DNA from: GCA-2862545 sp047609825
Lineage (GTDB): Bacteria > Myxococcota_A > UBA796 > GCA-2862545
DNA: 14,889 nucleotides
Reading direction: 5' to 3'
NCBI GenBank assembly: GCA_047609825.1
Contig: JBLFXJ010000199.1
Coordinates: 1-14,889, forward strand
Shown: one piece after another, positions 14,083 to 14,889 of the stretch
Position numbering within the stretch: position 1 is the first letter of the stretch
Layout of the letters: the number at the start of each line of letters is the position of its first letter
Notes under the pieces: model-generated
Database searches by the model: none
Seen by the model: the letters and a program-made list of their open reading frames with translations, nothing else
Told to the model about the DNA's origin: nothing
Position numbers and translations under genes: made by a program

Positions 14083-14574
14083 ATGTTCGGGTTCATGGTC
14101 GGCACGTTGTGCCTGTTCGGTCTGGTCGGTGTGGTGCGCGGCAGGCGCTGCCACGACCGAGGAATGTATCGGGGTTACGGAGGATATTCGCCTGGAGGGG
14201 GCTCGTCTCGTGGCCGGTCTCGGCGACGGCGTCGCGGCAACGCAGCTCGGGTGGCGGGTGAGGTGCTGAAGCGGAAGCTCGACATCGACGAAGACCAGGA
14301 GGGCATCGTCGACCACGCCGTCCGAGACGTGCAGGAGGCCCTCACCGAGCTGGGCGCCACCCTGCGGGACAGCCGCGGGGAGCTGGCGGACGCATTCCGG
14401 GGGGACACTGTGGACGAGGCCCGACTCGCGGCGACCTTCGAGCGGCACGACGAGGAGCTCGCGCGGGCCCGGCGCCAGGTGGTGTCGGCGTTCAAGCAGA
14501 TCCATGCGGTGCTCGACGACGACCAGCGCGCGGCCGCGGCCGACTGGCTCGGCACCGCTGACGGGTGGGTCTGA
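14083..14574 (+). CDS. Metal_resist/Spy-like membrane-anchored sensor protein
   Basis: This is a 163-aa protein. ATG at 14083 has a strong Shine-Dalgarno sequence, AAGGGAGG at 14068-14075, 7 nt away. One N-terminal hydrophobic segment (residues about 2-18) is followed by a Gly/Tyr/Arg-rich linker with an Arg run (to about 52). A helical domain (about 55-158) follows: KLDIDEDQEGIV, ALTELGATLRDSRGELADAF, TFERHDEELARARRQVVSAF, and LDDDQRAAAADWLG. The last resembles the LTxxQ-type motif of CpxP/Spy/CnrX-like (Metal_resist) proteins, which sense metals or misfolded envelope proteins. The gene is followed by a 41-aa membrane peptide and a response regulator, suggesting it is the sensory accessory of a two-component system. 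The dense positive charge just after the hydrophobic segment would favour a cytoplasmic domain, contrary to the usual periplasmic location. The family call is by pattern only. Confidence 0.7.
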   Translation: MFGFMVGTLCLFGLVGVVRGRRCHDRGMYRGYGGYSPGGGSSRGRSRRRRRGNAARVAGEVLKRKLDIDEDQEGIVDHAVRDVQEALTELGATLRDSRGELADAFRGDTVDEARLAATFERHDEELARARRQVVSAFKQIHAVLDDDQRAAAADWLGTADGWV

Positions 14575-14575
14575 G

Positions 14576-14701
14576 ATGCGCAGGTTCCTGCTCGCCGCGT
14601 TCCTCGGTGCCGGAGTGATCTGGGGCTTTGGTCACGGGCTCCGGTCGCTGTCCGGGCACCATTGCCCACATGCCGAGTCAGCCCCGCCCGCCGCTCCGTA
14701 G
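14576..14701 (+). CDS. 41-aa single-pass membrane peptide with His/Cys cluster
   Basis: ATG at 14576 begins 1 nt after the preceding stop, and TAG is at 14699-14701. The peptide opens MRRFLLAAFLGAGVIWGFG, one hydrophobic helix or an uncleaved signal anchor. It then has the short tail LRSLSGHHCPHAE, with three His and one Cys that could bind a metal, and ends in Pro/Ala. Its position between a Metal_resist-like gene and a response regulator, with a strong Shine-Dalgarno sequence for the next gene only 4 nt after its stop, supports it being translated. No named family was recognised. Confidence 0.6.
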   Translation: MRRFLLAAFLGAGVIWGFGHGLRSLSGHHCPHAESAPPAAP

Positions 14702-14714
14702 TACGAGGAGGGGC

Positions 14715-14889
14715 ATGTCCATCCGCGCCCTGCTCGTCGATGATGACCCGAGGCTGTCCGCGTTGCTCGCGACCTACCTCGAGCCGCACGGTGTGCACGT
14801 CACCCGGGCGGCGGATGGTCGCGCCGGCCTCGCGGCGGTCGACGGCGGCGGGTTCGACATCGTGTTGCTCGACATCATGATGCCGGGCC
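14715..14889 (+). CDS. Response regulator, receiver domain (truncated by window end)
   Basis: Only the first 58 residues are present. The frame starts at ATG 14715 after GAGGAGGGG (14705-14713). The receiver fold is plain: beta-1 RALLVDDDPR with the acidic cluster Asp9-Asp11, helix 1 LSALLATYLEPHG, then FDIVLLDIMMPG with phospho-acceptor Asp53. The LLDIMMPG sequence is typical of OmpR/PhoB-family regulators, but the output domain lies beyond the window. Context (Metal_resist-like protein, His-rich peptide) suggests control of envelope or metal stress genes. A histidine kinase is expected downstream. Confidence 0.9.
   Translation, partial: MSIRALLVDDDPRLSALLATYLEPHGVHVTRAADGRAGLAAVDGGGFDIVLLDIMMPG

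Noticed and set aside
14662..14880. Open frame overlapping the start of the response regulator
   Set aside because: It is a shadow in another frame. The receiver domain read from ATG 14715 has a complete set of motifs.

Overview
The window is very GC-rich (strong G/C bias at third codon positions), densely coded, and reads as bacterial chromosome. HflK/HflC-type proteins, a Metal_resist/Spy-like protein next to an OmpR-type response regulator, and a succinyl-ornithine-type arginine operon together suggest a Gram-negative delta-proteobacterial or Myxococcota-like organism. That placement is an inference; there is no rRNA or other taxonomic marker.

Layout. Positions 1-1117 (+) hold the end of one unrecognised gene and a second unrecognised gene that overlaps it in another frame. 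Positions 1144-4639 (-) are an overlapping three-gene SPFH/Band-7 set: a polytopic HflK-like protein, an HflC-like protein and a second HflK-like protein. A divergent intergenic region at 4640-4743, with a perfect 11-bp inverted repeat, separates these from a secreted protein of unknown function (4744-5718, +). A small three-helix membrane protein (5735-6070, -) follows in convergent orientation. Positions 6071-6231 form an AT-richer divergent control region with two tandem 16-bp palindromes, probable ArgR boxes.

The core is an eight-gene arginine operon at 6232-13972 (+): argR, argG, a P-loop protein resembling the BioD/MobB/DUF1611 class, argC, argD, an argF'-type N-acylornithine carbamoyltransferase, argB and an M20 deacylase. 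Most junctions overlap by 1-10 nt. Residues in the carbamoyltransferase (Ala102 at the acetyl/succinyl specificity position, Val311 where acetyl enzymes carry the carboxylated Lys) and its general likeness to the Bacteroides fragilis enzyme predict N-succinylated intermediates. The likely route is glutamate -> N-succinylglutamate -> (ArgB, ArgC, ArgD) N-succinylornithine -> (ArgF') N-succinylcitrulline -> (M20 deacylase) citrulline -> (ArgG) argininosuccinate. Neither an ArgA/ArgJ acyltransferase nor ArgH is present. The P-loop protein inside the operon is therefore the best local candidate for the missing glutamate N-acylation step. It resembles the family that contains the D-glutamate N-acetyltransferase DgcN. 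This is the most interesting hypothesis in the window.

The right edge (14083-14889, +) starts a new operon: a Metal_resist/Spy-like membrane-anchored protein, a 41-aa His-rich membrane peptide and a truncated response regulator. It is probably an envelope or metal stress two-component system. No tRNA, rRNA, CRISPR, insertion sequence or phage gene was seen.
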